DNA of 64,000 nucleotides, from assembly GCA_947172415.1 (NCBI GenBank), contig OX359193.1:630501-694500 (forward strand). Reading direction: 5' to 3'. Origin of the DNA: Chondrosia reniformis (lineage: Eukaryota; Porifera; Demospongiae; Chondrillida; Chondrillidae). Below are positions 53,915-64,000 of the stretch, piece after piece; position 1 is the stretch's first letter; the number at the start of each line of letters is the position of its first letter. A model generated the notes under the pieces. That model worked only from the letters and a program-made list of their open reading frames with translations. It was not told the origin of the DNA and did not search any database. Made by a program: the position numbers and the translations under genes.

Positions 53915-54050
53915 GAAAGTGATCATATGGTAAGGCTAACATTGCAGAAGTGGCATACTGAAACTTAACTATACACATCACTTCTATGTTTGGGCGCACC
54001 ACTTCTGCAATGTTAGCCTTACCATATGATCACTTTCTTGTTTCATTACT
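53915..54050. mobile_element. Inverted-repeat element, copy 2 (hairpin)
   Basis: Arms caagaaagtgatcatatgg, taaggctaacattgcagaag and tggc mirrored by cacttctgcaatgttagcc and ttaccatatgatcactttct. Near-perfect over about 45 bp. The centre includes cacatcacttctatgtttggg, shared with the element at 52555. Confidence 0.8.
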
Positions 54051-54341
54051 TTTTCTAGATGTGCCAATCACTGTTATAGTGCCATCCCTACTTTTAACTT
54101 CATTTTTGAATGTTTTTATTTAACTTGTATTGCTCCTTTTTTCTTAACAATTTGTTTTGAAAGTTTTCTTGGCGAAAACTCGAAATAAAGTAGCAGAATA
54201 GACAATAATTATAATCGAGAGCTCTAAATTAAAAAATGGCATCCGAAAAGATCCCAAATTTGTCAAGTAAGTCTTCTACCGTTCTTTAACATTCAGTTTA
54301 GGATATTAAAGGGTCCATAATCGTTAAGAATACGACTATAT

Positions 54342-54411
54342 ATGGCGTATATGCTAATATGATACATTCGCCAAACCGTTTGCTGGGACTAGAAGCTGAA
54401 AGCCTTACCAT
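54342..54411 (-). pseudogene. CPI1: CPI1 5' stub before UNC119 copy B
   Basis: About 23 codons of CPI1 (MVRLSAS.. onwards on the minus strand), with a small deletion, abutting the duplicated promoter. The breakpoint lies at the same CPI1 position as in the stub before copy C (about 60205-60250). Confidence 0.8.
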
Positions 54412-54494
54412 AACGATACAAATGAGGGGGAATCCCTATTTCAGTCTCAGGGTAGTACGGTCACGCCCATTTACTAAAGAGGCGGCTTTTGAAG

Positions 54495-56058
54495 ATGAGC
54501 GAAGGAAAGGACAAATTGAAGAGTCACAAAAAGAGCGAGAGCTCAGGGAAGAGTAAGTCTGGAGGCGAAGGCTAAGAGGGAGGTCTTGACCGAGGAAGAT
54601 CTAATGAGGAAACAGATTATAACACCGGAAAATGTTGTTTGTGTCTCCTCGGCCACCAAAGGTATTTGGAGTCGCTGTGTTTATAGGAAGACTTCTTAGT
54701 ATGCTACTGTCAGTTTGTAACGTAAAATGTATACCCTAAACGCGAAAACGACAATAATAGAGCATTGACTAACCTGCCTAAATTGTTGATTGGGATCCGT
54801 AGACTGTTCCTGCTGAAGTAGTTTAGAAAATTAAGCCAGATTGCGTGACTCCTAGCGTAAAAACTCGTGCTGAGTCTATTGTGGTCACTGGTTGATAGAG
54901 GGATACTTCTGATTGAGAATCTTTCAAGACTATTAGTGGGAGTTACATGTTACATTCCAACCTTTTTAGAATATTTGTGTCCAAAGTCAGCAAATGTTCA
55001 TGGAATAGAGTTCACGCGCTTCAAAGTGAGAGATACTGTTTCTCAGCAAGTTCTCTTTGACATTGCCAAGTCATCAGAAGACACTGTTGAAGAAGATGAC
55101 GATGTCACCAGTGGAAGATTCATAAGATATGACTTTCCACCACAACTGCTGAACTTGAGTTCATTAGGAGCAACGTAAGTGATTCCTTTCCTCCATCACT
55201 GTATGGGAGCGCAAAGATGACTCATGTCAATATGTACATACATACATAAATACATTTGAACAACTATACCCTAGTACATATGTGTGTATATATGCCATCT
55301 AAAAATATGACAGCTTCAAGTTCCTGACAGGCCATATTGAAATTGACTTTGAAAGAAGATAGCTATAGGCAATAGGTTTCACTTAGATTGTAATGCCGCT
55401 TCATTTTCAAGAGGTATTACTCAAGCATGGTAAAGCCATGACAAGTCATTCAATAAAATGAAGTTTGAAAGTGAATTTAATGATCATATTAGAACCCATA
55501 GGTATTAATCAACAATGTTGCTGATGAAGACCTCTAGCTGGGTTGAAACATCCATTAAACTTATTGAATTTACATTGCTGCATTGCTGGTGCTCAATAAT
55601 TCACCTGTCAGTACAATGTTTGCAACAGACACTCCCTACTCTTTCCTATGCGTGTACATGTTTTGTTGTATTGTAAATATCCACTGAGGAGAGTGGATGA
55701 GTGGATTGGTTAATTCCTATGTGAATTAGTCTGCCAAGATCAGACCCTATTGTTATGCAATCATTGCTCCAATGATTGCATAATTATGGAGTCCAATTTC
55801 ATCAGACTATAGCATGAATGGGGTATATATATATATGAAAGACGTGCTTTGATGTGGAGTGTAACTGTGCAAGTTCCTTTAGAATTGAATTTTCAGTTGG
55901 AGATGGAGAGATAAAAATTTCACCATGGTCGAGAGGCACTTCTTTCATGACTTGTATCTCAAGAGTTTCCATATAACATTTCCCTTTTGTATTCCAAATT
56001 CAACCAACACATGTGAATACATATATGAATTACCAGATTTAACACCATGCAGAGCAAA
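54495..56058 (+). pseudogene. UNC119: UNC119-like, copy B, frameshifted
   Basis: Exon equivalents 54495 to about 54681, 54970-55174 and 55883 to about 56058. Compared with copy A, a 20-bp deletion near 54566 puts a stop a few codons later in exon 1, and one base is missing in the third exon near 55916. The second exon is intact. At the third exon's end it keeps FCIPNST, closer to other animals' UNC119 than copy A. A final exon was not found. Likely dead. Confidence 0.85.
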
Positions 56059-56159
56059 GTAGGTGAACTGTAATAGATGCTTTACAATGTTCTTATGTAT
56101 GTATGTTATAGTTATACTTGTATTGTACATACTGTAGGATTGGTATTAAACAAAAATGA

Positions 56160-56445
56160 CTGTGAAAAAATGACTACCAAGATACGACACTATTAATATC
56201 CACAGGTTTGCTTTGATGGTGTATCTTTGAAGGTAAGGCGTCTTCTTTTCCTCTTCAGTTGCTAAAAATAATGGTAACATCCAACAAGGTGTGAACAAGG
56301 AGATGGCGAAAGCAAGGTAATCGTTGGCTGAAAACATTTCATACCACTCCGTCTTCACCACAATAGCCATGACGCCTATCCAGTACGCTAATATGATACA
56401 GTCACCAAACCGTTTGCTTGGACTAGAAGCTGAAAGCCTTACCAT
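56160..56445 (-). pseudogene. CPI1: Truncated CPI1 copy (first third only), second
   Basis: Shares with the copy at 52083 both the 9-bp deletion and the truncation after about codon 94, so these two derive from one event. Few other changes, suggesting a recent duplication. Confidence 0.85.
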
Positions 56446-56679
56446 AACGATACAAATGAGGGGGAATCCCTATTTTAGTCTCAAAGTAGTGCAGTCATGC
56501 CCACACATTCAAAATAGAAAGTTTCTTAGACAATGTATGTAACATGCATGCATGGTGCATTTTATTTCTCTCTTTGTTGTATTGGAAAAAATGATCATGA
56601 AGTTAGAAGTAGTGATCGACACATATGGAAAAAGTAACAAAACAAGACAGTGATCATAGGGTAAGACGAAAGCTAACCA

Positions 56680-57795
56680 TAAATTTCATATAGGCTCCTC
56701 TCACATAGAATACACCAAAGATTATAATTACTTAGGTTTATCACTAAATGAACATTTAACCTGGAGCAAATCCATTGCATTAATATCCAAGAAAGCCTCC
56801 AAAGTTGCCAACCTCTTAACAGCTAAATCTTGAGCGTATGGTAACTTCCATTATAATGTCTTTAGTCATCTATACTGAACACTAGTCCTAAGTATAATTA
56901 GTTATAGCTCACATGTCTGGGGTGCAAAAGAATATCAGGCCCTTGAATTGGTACAAAACAATGTCATGAGATCATTTATAGGCCTTGGTAAGACTGCTCC
57001 TCTTGTCGGACTCATGGGTGAACTAAACTGGAAGCCATTACACTATACTAAATTTACCACCATTAAATTCTGGCATCACCTTTGTGGTCTCCCTATTAAA
57101 TGCATGCCCAAGAAGGTATTATTGTTTTTAGCCAAACTTAACCTCAAAGATACATGGTATAGCAATGTGATGGATGTAATCTCTAAATTAATTACCCCCA
57201 ATGATGCTCCTTATCCTGCTATTTCTAACCCCAGTAATTTCATGAACAACACCATCATGTATGATAGATCACAATTCCTTAGTCATACAATGCAACTTAT
57301 AAATATAGTGTCTAGTCTTAAGGTCCAATCTTGTAAGGCTAATTTTAGATCTGGGGGCAGGTTAGCTGACTACAGGCTCATTAAGAGAACATGCACCTTC
57401 AACCAATGACTATATAAGGACCGGTAATTTTGATAAAAGGAGAGTCCTGGCGGCCCTGAGGTGTGGGTGCCTCCCTCTCGAAATTGAGAAGGGCAGATTG
57501 AGACACCCTAAGGTTGATCTGGAGAGCAGGATTTGCCAGCTGTGTAACTGTGGTGCAATAGAGGACTCCACTCATTTTATTACAACCTGTCCAGCTTTCA
57601 ATCATATAAGATGTAATCTTTTTGCGGAGTGCTCACTTTTATCCCCTAACTTCTACTCTTACCCAAGTATCCAAAAAACACTTCATCCTAACATACCCAA
57701 ATCAAAAGATCTCAAATTATATTTACAGTTATGTACATTCATCGTAAATCTCTCACTCATTCTCGTTAATTTTTGTTCCATAAAGGTTTTGTAAT
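56680..57795 (+). mobile_element. 3' end of a dead non-LTR retrotransposon
   Basis: Reading frames contain the post-RT motif YTKDYNYLGLSLNEHLTW, then RSFIGLGKTAPL, and a terminal zinc motif CQLCNCGAIEDSTHFITTC (CX2C..HX4C) typical of LINE C-termini. At least one in-frame stop (tga near 56831) and frame changes (near 57410) show decay. The RT core itself is absent, as with 5'-truncated insertions. Confidence 0.75.
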
Positions 57796-57936
57796 ACACA
57801 CACCCTCCCTGCATGGCCCTGGAAATATATACCCCCTGCATTTTAGCTGAGCCAGTGATTTGCAGAACGGGGGTTGGTCTTTGATAAACCAGGGGATATC
57901 CTTACAATTGTTAATAGAAGAGCTGATCTTGTCCAT

Positions 57937-58464
57937 TTATTTGGAGTTCGTAGTTAACGCGAGAAATTTCCATTTTCCTTTGAACTCAGAGTCTTCTAAG
58001 ACTTGGGAGACTTTGATATCTTTTATTCCAGATCTCGAGATTTTCTTAATCTTCTTATAAATATCATCAATTTTCAGACTTTTTTCCACCTTACGAAGGT
58101 ACTTTGTAACATGATCGTGATTCTCTAAGTCAGGGGCGTTACTTGCTTTACTAGGGCTAGGCGAATCAGAGGGAGACTCAGGGCGATGCTGACTAGTGGG
58201 AGGGGGTTTGGGTCCAACACTAGCACTGATAGAAGAGTTATCGATGTTGTCAACGTTAGCAGCTTGAGCGGAGGATAAAGGGTCTTGCTGTGAAGCCCTT
58301 AGGGGTGTAGCGGTCGAATCGCGAGCGGTAGACTTTAGCTCTATATGTACTTTAGTATACTTTACCATGTACAGTAGAACTTCCGAATAACGGACAAGCT
58401 GGGCGCATGAATTTTGTCCTTTATAGAGAGGTTGTCCTCTCTTAGAGGTTTTTAAAACTAGCAT
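57937..58464 (-). CDS. Unidentified open frame, possibly a transposon ORF
   Basis: 175 codons from ATG 58464 to a stop at 57937-57939. The first 35 codons read through the pogo/Tigger-like terminus (58372-58450). The rest is Ser/Pro-rich (GPKPPPTSQHRPESPSDSP) and ends in a basic helix-rich region (KYLRKVEKSLKIDDIYKK). No domain is recognised. Lying between a dead LINE and a DNA-transposon end, it could be part of a mobile element or an exon of an unknown gene. Confidence 0.3.
   Translation of the reverse strand: MLVLKTSKRGQPLYKGQNSCAQLVRYSEVLLYMVKYTKVHIELKSTARDSTATPLRASQQDPLSSAQAANVDNIDNSSISASVGPKPPPTSQHRPESPSDSPSPSKASNAPDLENHDHVTKYLRKVEKSLKIDDIYKKIKKISRSGIKDIKVSQVLEDSEFKGKWKFLALTTNSK
58372..58450 (+). 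mobile_element. pogo/Tigger-like transposon terminus
   Basis: cagtagaacttccgaataac, ggacaagctggg, then ttttgtcctttatagagagg and ttgtcctctcttagaggttt. The start cagtagaac and the two ggac/gtcc blocks resemble termini of pogo/Tigger-class elements as recalled. The other end was not found. Confidence 0.5.
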
Positions 58465-58968
58465 TATAACACTTAATTGATCAAAATATGATAAAGGAAA
58501 TCAAGCCAAAACACCACAAGGCTAAGAGTGCATCCATATACGTTTATTCAGCATTACATTCTTATTACACAGTCTAGAGAGAAACCGTATACGTATACTA
58601 ACAGTGTATCAGTGAATGGTGGTCTGTTTTGTAGCTATAGCTTTCAAACCAGCCACTTCATCTATCAAACTTATGTAGATAAAATGAAAGAACTAATAGA
58701 CTCCATGAGGGCTGCTGAACACATTTAGAAATCTACTAGTACTAGTACTGCACTGTGTACATGTGAATGTTTATTACATTATTTTTCAGTAGAATTGATA
58801 TAGCCCCTTGAAACGTAAACCTGCGTATCCGAACCGTATATTATTATCTAAAAATACGTTTTACAGTTGTGCTACGCCTACTAATACGCCTACTAATACC
58901 AAACTGGCACCTTTACGGGTGGCGTCTTTACTAGATAATCTAAAGTTTTTGTGCAAAGAAATTTTAAA

Positions 58969-59467
58969 ATGAACGACCGCTGTAATTTTGCTCCACCGCC
59001 AGGTTTGGGACGTCCCATTAAAATTTGTAGTGTACCTTTCAAAAGGTGGGCTTCATCATGCCATCGTGATAAGAGACTCGGGGAAAAAATATGACGTAAC
59101 TCTGGAAATAGGAAAGGAAGATGGTGAAGTGGTAGCTTGTTCTCAGGTTTACCAAGGAGAATTAAAACATTTAGAGAAGACAGGTATGATCGACAAAGTT
59201 AACGTGAAAGTAGATGGAAAGGAGAAGAGAATGAAAACAACAATGAACATTTTGGCTCAAATTGCTGGAAATATCCTTAGAGAGATGGGAGACTACGACC
59301 TTTTAGACAATAATTGCCAGGATTTTTGTAACAACTTTCTTCGTGACATTGGACTGTCTGATAAACAATACCTAACTACTCCAGAAATTGTGACTATTGG
59401 TACTTCAGCTGTTGCTTTAGCTGCAACTCCCTCTTCTTCAGGTGCAAGATCATGTATAGTCATATAA
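58969..59467 (+). pseudogene. Papain-like-fold protein (PPPDE/LRAT-like), copy 2, N-terminus broken
   Basis: Closely similar to 53194-53844 including upstream DNA (gatatagccccttgaaacg at 58799). A deletion of about 19 bp near 58995 shifts the frame relative to the ATG at 58969, and the long frame has a stop at 58970-58972, so no ATG start remains. The body keeps GLHHAIVIRDSG and DNNCQDFCNNFL, so decay may be recent, or an upstream exon could rescue it. The tail lacks the YGGSSS repeats. Confidence 0.7.
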
Positions 59468-60328
59468 CCCACTTACATGAACAAACAATTTAAAACTCAC
59501 TAGTAATGTAGAAAGTAAAAGTGACTTATTTGTAGATTCTCTTTTTGTGATAATTGAAATGGCATTAATATTTAAGTTACATTAAAAAATACAAATTTAA
59601 TTATAGATATCTAAATTGTTATATCCAAAATGATATATTGCACAGACCTATATTGATCACATAGTATATCTTCCTGTGCATGAGGTAATACCCACATGTA
59701 AATACGTAATCTATAACACCATTTTTCAACATGCTACATTCAGCTTTAGAGTAAGAAGCCTATAGATAAACTAGACTTAGTGAGAGCTTTAGATGAAGAT
59801 ATAAGAATCTTCTTCTCCACTAGGACACACAACTTTTCCTGGGATTTCCACCCTTCATCAATGACCCTGGGAGTCTTCTTTTTGAACCCCTTGCAATTGG
59901 ATCTCTGTGCTGAATCTTATATACAGAAATTTGCCATCAATTAATAACGAATTTAGAAAATTAAATTGTATTATGATTTTATGATCAGGGTATACATGAT
60001 TAGTATTTGATATAGGATAACAGGCTCACATGCAAGACATACCATATTACATAGTCTTAGACCTTATAGACTTCCACATCTCAACAGGAAGTTCTCAACT
60101 ATACATAACGATAACAATCAATATTCGACCAGTCATATCTCAAAAACTACAAACTGCATCTTTGTGCTAAATTGAAGAGGGTGGCCGAAAATATCGAATC
60201 TAATGGCGTGTACACTAATATGATATGATACATTCGCAAATAACATAACGATACAAATGGGGGGAATCCCTATTTCAGTCTCAGAGTAGTGCGGTCACGC
60301 CCATTTACTAAAGAGGCGGCTTTTGAAG
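59468..60328. other. Intergenic with family A repeat and CPI1 stub
   Basis: Contains a family A repeat copy at about 59725-59880 (tttcaacatgctacattcag, agctttagatgaagatataag, gggatttccacccttcatcaa) and, at about 60205-60250, a CPI1 5' stub leading into the duplicated promoter before UNC119 copy C. No other gene. Confidence 0.65.
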
Positions 60329-61920
60329 ATGAGCGAAGGAAAGGACAAATTGAAGAGTCACAAAAAGAGCGAGAGCTCAGGGAAGAGTAAGTCTGGAGGA
60401 AGTTACTTGTACAGACAGGCGAAGGCTAAGAGGGAGGTGTTGACCGAGGAAGATTTAATGAGGAAACAGATCATAACACCGGAAGATGTTGTTTGTCTCA
60501 CCTCTGCCACCAAAGGTATTTGGAGTCGCTGTGTTTATAGGAAGACTTCTTAGTATGCTACTGTCAGTTTGTAACGTAAAATGTATACCCTAAACGCGAA
60601 AACGACAATAATAGAGCATTGACTAACCTGCCTAAATTGTTGACTGGGATCCGTTGACTGTTCCTGCTGAAATAGTTTAGAAAAGCCAGATTGCGTGGCT
60701 CCTGGCGTAAAGACTCGTGCTGAGTCTATTGTGGTTGATAGAGGGATATTTCTGATTGAGAATCTTTCAAGAAATACACTATTAGTGGGAGTTACATGTT
60801 ACATTCCAATCTTTTTAGAATATTTGTGTCCAAAGTCAGCAAATGTTCATGGAATAGAGTTCACGCGCTTCAAAGTGAGAGATACTGTTTCTCAGCAAGT
60901 TCTCTTTGACATTGCCAAGTCATCAGAAGACACTGTTGAAGAAGATGATGATGTTACCAGTGGAAGATTCATAAGATATGACTTTCCACCACAACTGCTG
61001 AACTTGAGTTCATTAGGAGCAACGTAAGTGATTCGTTTCCTCCATCACTGTATGGGACCGCAAAGATGACTCATGTCAATATGTACATACATACATATAT
61101 ACATACATAAATACATTTGAACAACTATACCCTAGTACATATGTGTGTATGTATGCCTTCTGAAAATATGACAGCTTCAAGTTCCTGACAGGCCAAATTG
61201 AAATTGACTTTGAAAGAAGATAGCTATAGGCAATAGGTTTCACTTGGATTGTAAAACAGCTTCATTTTCAAGAGGTATTACTCAAGCATGGTAAAGCCAT
61301 GACAAGTCATTCAATAAAATGAAGTTTGAAAGTGAATTTAATGATCATATTAGAACCCATAGGTATTAATCAACAATGTTGCTGATGAAGACCTCTGGGT
61401 TGAAACATCCATTAAAACTTATCGAATTTACATTGCTGCATTGCTGGTTTTCAATAATTCACCTGTCAGTACAATGTTCGCAACAGACACTCCCTACTCT
61501 TTCCTATGCATGTACATGTTTTGTTGTATTGTAAATATCCACTGAGGAGAGTGGATGAGTGGATGGGTTAATTCCTATGTGAATTAGTCTGCCAAGATCA
61601 GACCCTATTGTTATGCAATCACTGCTCCAATGATTGCGTAAATTATGGGGTCCAATTTCATCAGACTAGCATGAATGGGCTATATATATGAAAAACATGC
61701 TTTGATGTGGAGTGTAACTGTGCAAGTTATTTTTTTTTCTTTTAGAATTGAATTTTCAGTTGGAGATGGAGAAATAAAAAATTTCACCATGGTCGAGAGG
61801 CACTTCTTTCATGACTTATGTCTCAAGAGTTTCCATATAACATTCCCTTCTGTATTCCAAATTCAACCAACACATGTGAATACTTATATGAATTACCAGA
61901 TTTAACACCAGAGCAAAGTA
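60329..61920 (+). pseudogene. UNC119: UNC119-like, copy C, frameshifted in the third exon
   Basis: Exons 60329-60515 and 60819-61023 are intact and nearly identical to copy A. In the third exon (61746-61917) one base is missing near 61841, so the frame is lost before NTCEYIYELPDL. The end keeps the ancestral-looking gagcaa|gtaggt-type donor context. No final exon is seen before the retroelement at 62210. Confidence 0.8.
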
Positions 61921-61989
61921 GGTGAACTGTAATAGATGCTTTACAATGTTCTTATGTACGTAAGTATGTTGTAGGTATACTTGTATTAT

Positions 61990-62085
61990 ACAAAGCTCTC
62001 TTTAGGTTTAGTTCCCCTATAGGCTCTTTTTACAGAATAGGCATATAGCATGTAGGAAAATGGTATATTAGATTTTTCATGTGTT
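61990..62085 (-). repeat. Dispersed repeat family A, fragment
   Basis: caaagctctctttaggttta, gttcccctataggctcttttt, acagaataggcatatagcatg and gtaggaaaatgg: reverse complement of the 5' half of the repeat at 13735. Confidence 0.65.
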
Positions 62086-62209
62086 TACTTAGCCTCATGT
62101 TAGTCCCTGGTGGCTGTTGAGCTATTATTGCCTTTAAATAGCCCCGGCTACATGTAATAGGTTAAGTCTTTGTGGACTAGCTTGTCTAGTCCTTGACCCA
62201 TTTCCAATC

Positions 62210-64000
62210 ATGACAAGTACAAAGTATAGAGATAGGATACCGGCTGGGAGGTCGCCCGGGTTAACAAGCTCCCCGTCATTAGGTAAAGGTAGGGTGCCTG
62301 GTGATGAAAAGTTAGCTAACTCTCCCCCATCTGTAGGTAGAGGGGTGCCTACTGGTGGGCAAGCTAGCCCCTCACTAGTTAAGAAGTGTAGCAATAAGCG
62401 GTGTAAAACATGTCCCTCTTTAGTTACTGGCCCTACTTTTAAGAGTTCAGTTACTGGCAGGACATATATCAAGTCCGTAGCCCTTGTGGTCCCCTAGGAT
62501 GCCAGAGTAGGAATGTTGTGTATCTTATTACTTGTAAACAATGTGATGTACAGTATGTAGGAGAAACCTCTCAGATGCTTAGGAGTAGAATGAACAACCA
62601 TAGGACTAGTACCAAAGGTTTTAAGCCACTGTATCTTTACAATCACTTTAATTCTGATAACCATAGTTTTGATGATGCCTTGATTATGCCCATAGAACAG
62701 ATACCTGAGACACCTAATTCTACTAGCCTCAGACTACTGAGAGAAGCGTTCTGGTACAAGGAACTCTGCTCTATTTACCCATATGGACTTAACGATAACA
62801 TTAAAGGCGTTGGCAATATTTCGAAACTTAAAAAAGAAATCATCGTATGGAACCTTTTTAATCGCTTATCTCATAAAAGACGGCATCGGCGCTCCAATCT
62901 AAAATCGACAGGCAGTAGTAATAACGCTACCTTCGACCCTGAATGGCTCAAAGAACGACTACCACTTTACAAGAACGTGGGCTTTCTAGCCAAACTTAAA
63001 CGCGATACTTTTGCATTACAAGCTCGACACCTTCATCGTTTGTTAAACTCGGTACAATGTCTCATCGATACCCCAGAAACACCTTTTCCACTTAGACTTA
63101 TGCTAATGATTAAAGACGTTATTAAAGCACGCGCTTCAGCCAGCCTTCCCAAACACCCAACGAAAACGACAAGTCCAGAAGGGTTTCTTAAAATCGTGTT
63201 TCATAATAAAGGTGTAGAAAAAATAGGCCTCTCAGGTATCTTAAACCAAAAGTTAGTGTTAGAAACTGTCCCACCCTTTATACAAAACAAAGAGCCCCCA
63301 TGTGTAGTATATAAGTATACCCAACCAATAGGACCTCAAATCTTTAACTTTTCACAAGCCTCTAAGTCAGATGTCTTTAGAAAACCAGAACCATGTGAGT
63401 GTCACAAGTCCCCCTTCATTTACAAGCCCCTAGGCCATGTTTTAACAGGTGACCTACGTATTGTTAGTAACCCAAAACTTAGAAAACTTCTTAAGAAAGG
63501 ACCAAAATTTAGAGAACCTAATAACTTTAATTGGGTAACTGCTTTAAAAATGTGTAAGGAAGGTCTTAGAAAATATAAGATTACCCGGGCCCGTAGAGAA
63601 AATGTATCTATTTCTGTATTTAGTGAGTGGGAAAATACTGTACTTAAGAAAATTAATGATAGGATCTCTAAGCTGTCTAAATTGTATACCAAATCCTCAG
63701 TAGCCAAGAAGACCCTTACTTGCCCTAAAATTAAGAAATTCTTAGCAGACCTACATGATAAGTATGTTATAGCCCCTGCCGATAAGGCCTCTAATAATAT
63801 AATATTTATATGTAAGTCCTACTATAGACAAATTATTAATGAAGAACTAGGCAGTACCTCCACTTATGCTAAATGTACAGTAGAACCACAACAGTTAATT
63901 AGGAAACACATAGATTTCTTAAAACTAGAGAACTTAGAACCTAAACCAGACTGGTGTAACCTTCCCTCTTTTTACTGGATGCCTAAGCTACATAAGAACC
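62210..64000 (+). mobile_element. Penelope-like retroelement with N-terminal GIY-YIG (Naiad-type), 5' part
   Basis: A reading frame from ATG 62210 gives a Ser/Gly-rich start and a Cys cluster (KKCSNKRCKTCPSL), then shifts near 62464-62469, where an extra ta pair sits in a tatata run. The downstream frame is open from 62464 to the window end (1537 nt). It carries NVVYLITCKQCDVQYVGET (GIY-YIG endonuclease), REAFWYKELCSIYPYGLND (the block usual after it), a linker of some 300 residues, then RT motifs VIAPADKASNNIIF and FYWMPKLHK. In most Penelope-like elements GIY-YIG is C-terminal; here it precedes the RT in one frame, as in the Naiad group described from invertebrates. The element continues beyond the window. 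Confidence 0.85.

Noticed and set aside
49553..61925. Contamination or assembly artefact explaining the plant-like enzyme
   Set aside because: The enzyme gene shares a promoter with UNC119, an animal-type gene, and its fragments are duplicated together with it; the copies carry different mutations, arguing against simple assembly errors.

Overview
This is a stretch of nuclear DNA from an animal with a compact genome. AT-rich DNA carries densely packed, mostly intron-rich genes whose introns are often 50-300 bp, with GT..AG splice sites throughout. The gene set (LIM-homeodomain factor, OSBP, CDC45, cyclin H, UNC119, filamin repeats, Kazal/pacifastin protein, LUC7-like splicing factor) is metazoan. 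The compactness, plus a sterol cyclopropane-opening enzyme of the plant/protist type, makes a sponge (demosponge-like) the best guess. That assignment is inference, not proof.

Layout. 1-0.9 kb: 3' end of an unrecognised + strand gene. 0.9-4.9 kb: gene-poor, with one GC-richer island on the minus strand that looks partly coding. 4.9-14.1 kb: a head-to-head pair, a NUDT6-like Nudix hydrolase (-) and CDC45 (+, 25 exons), with 60 bp between start codons. 14.5-17.3 kb: a secreted, probably GPI-anchored Kazal/pacifastin protein with long poly-Asp tracts. 17.7-20.7 kb: a LUC7L3-like splicing factor. 21.4-26.2 kb: a LIM-homeodomain gene (-) head-to-head with a two-EF-hand protein (+). 26.8-28.6 kb: an intronless multi-pass membrane protein. 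28.7-41.0 kb: OSBP (-), then cyclin H (-). 41.1-44.3 kb: gamma-glutamyltransferase (+), head-to-head with cyclin H (65 bp between start codons). 45.6-46.7 kb: an intronless trypsin-fold protein lacking the catalytic triad. 47.2-49.0 kb: an intronless five-repeat filamin-domain protein.

49.5-62 kb is a recently duplicated, decaying block. A full-length cycloeucalenol cycloisomerase-like gene (CPI1, -) sits 83 bp from UNC119 (+). Pieces of this divergent pair recur, together with a papain-like-fold (PPPDE/LRAT-like) gene. There are three UNC119 copies, one full and at least two long partial CPI1 copies, and two PPPDE-like copies. Each UNC119 copy is damaged or lacks its last exon. Interspersed are a dead non-LTR retrotransposon 3' end, inverted-repeat elements and a pogo/Tigger-like terminus. 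62.2-64 kb is the start of a Penelope-like retroelement with the GIY-YIG domain upstream of the reverse transcriptase (Naiad-type arrangement), running off the window.

Tandem repeats abound in introns, and several are anchored at splice junctions: a 42-bp unit repeats the LIM-homeodomain exon-3 donor site, and a 23-bp unit repeats the OSBP exon-5 donor site. One CDC45 intron has U12-type splice signals. Exon structures were deduced by eye from reading-frame continuity, splice consensus and protein family conservation. No rRNA, convincing tRNA gene or CRISPR array was found.
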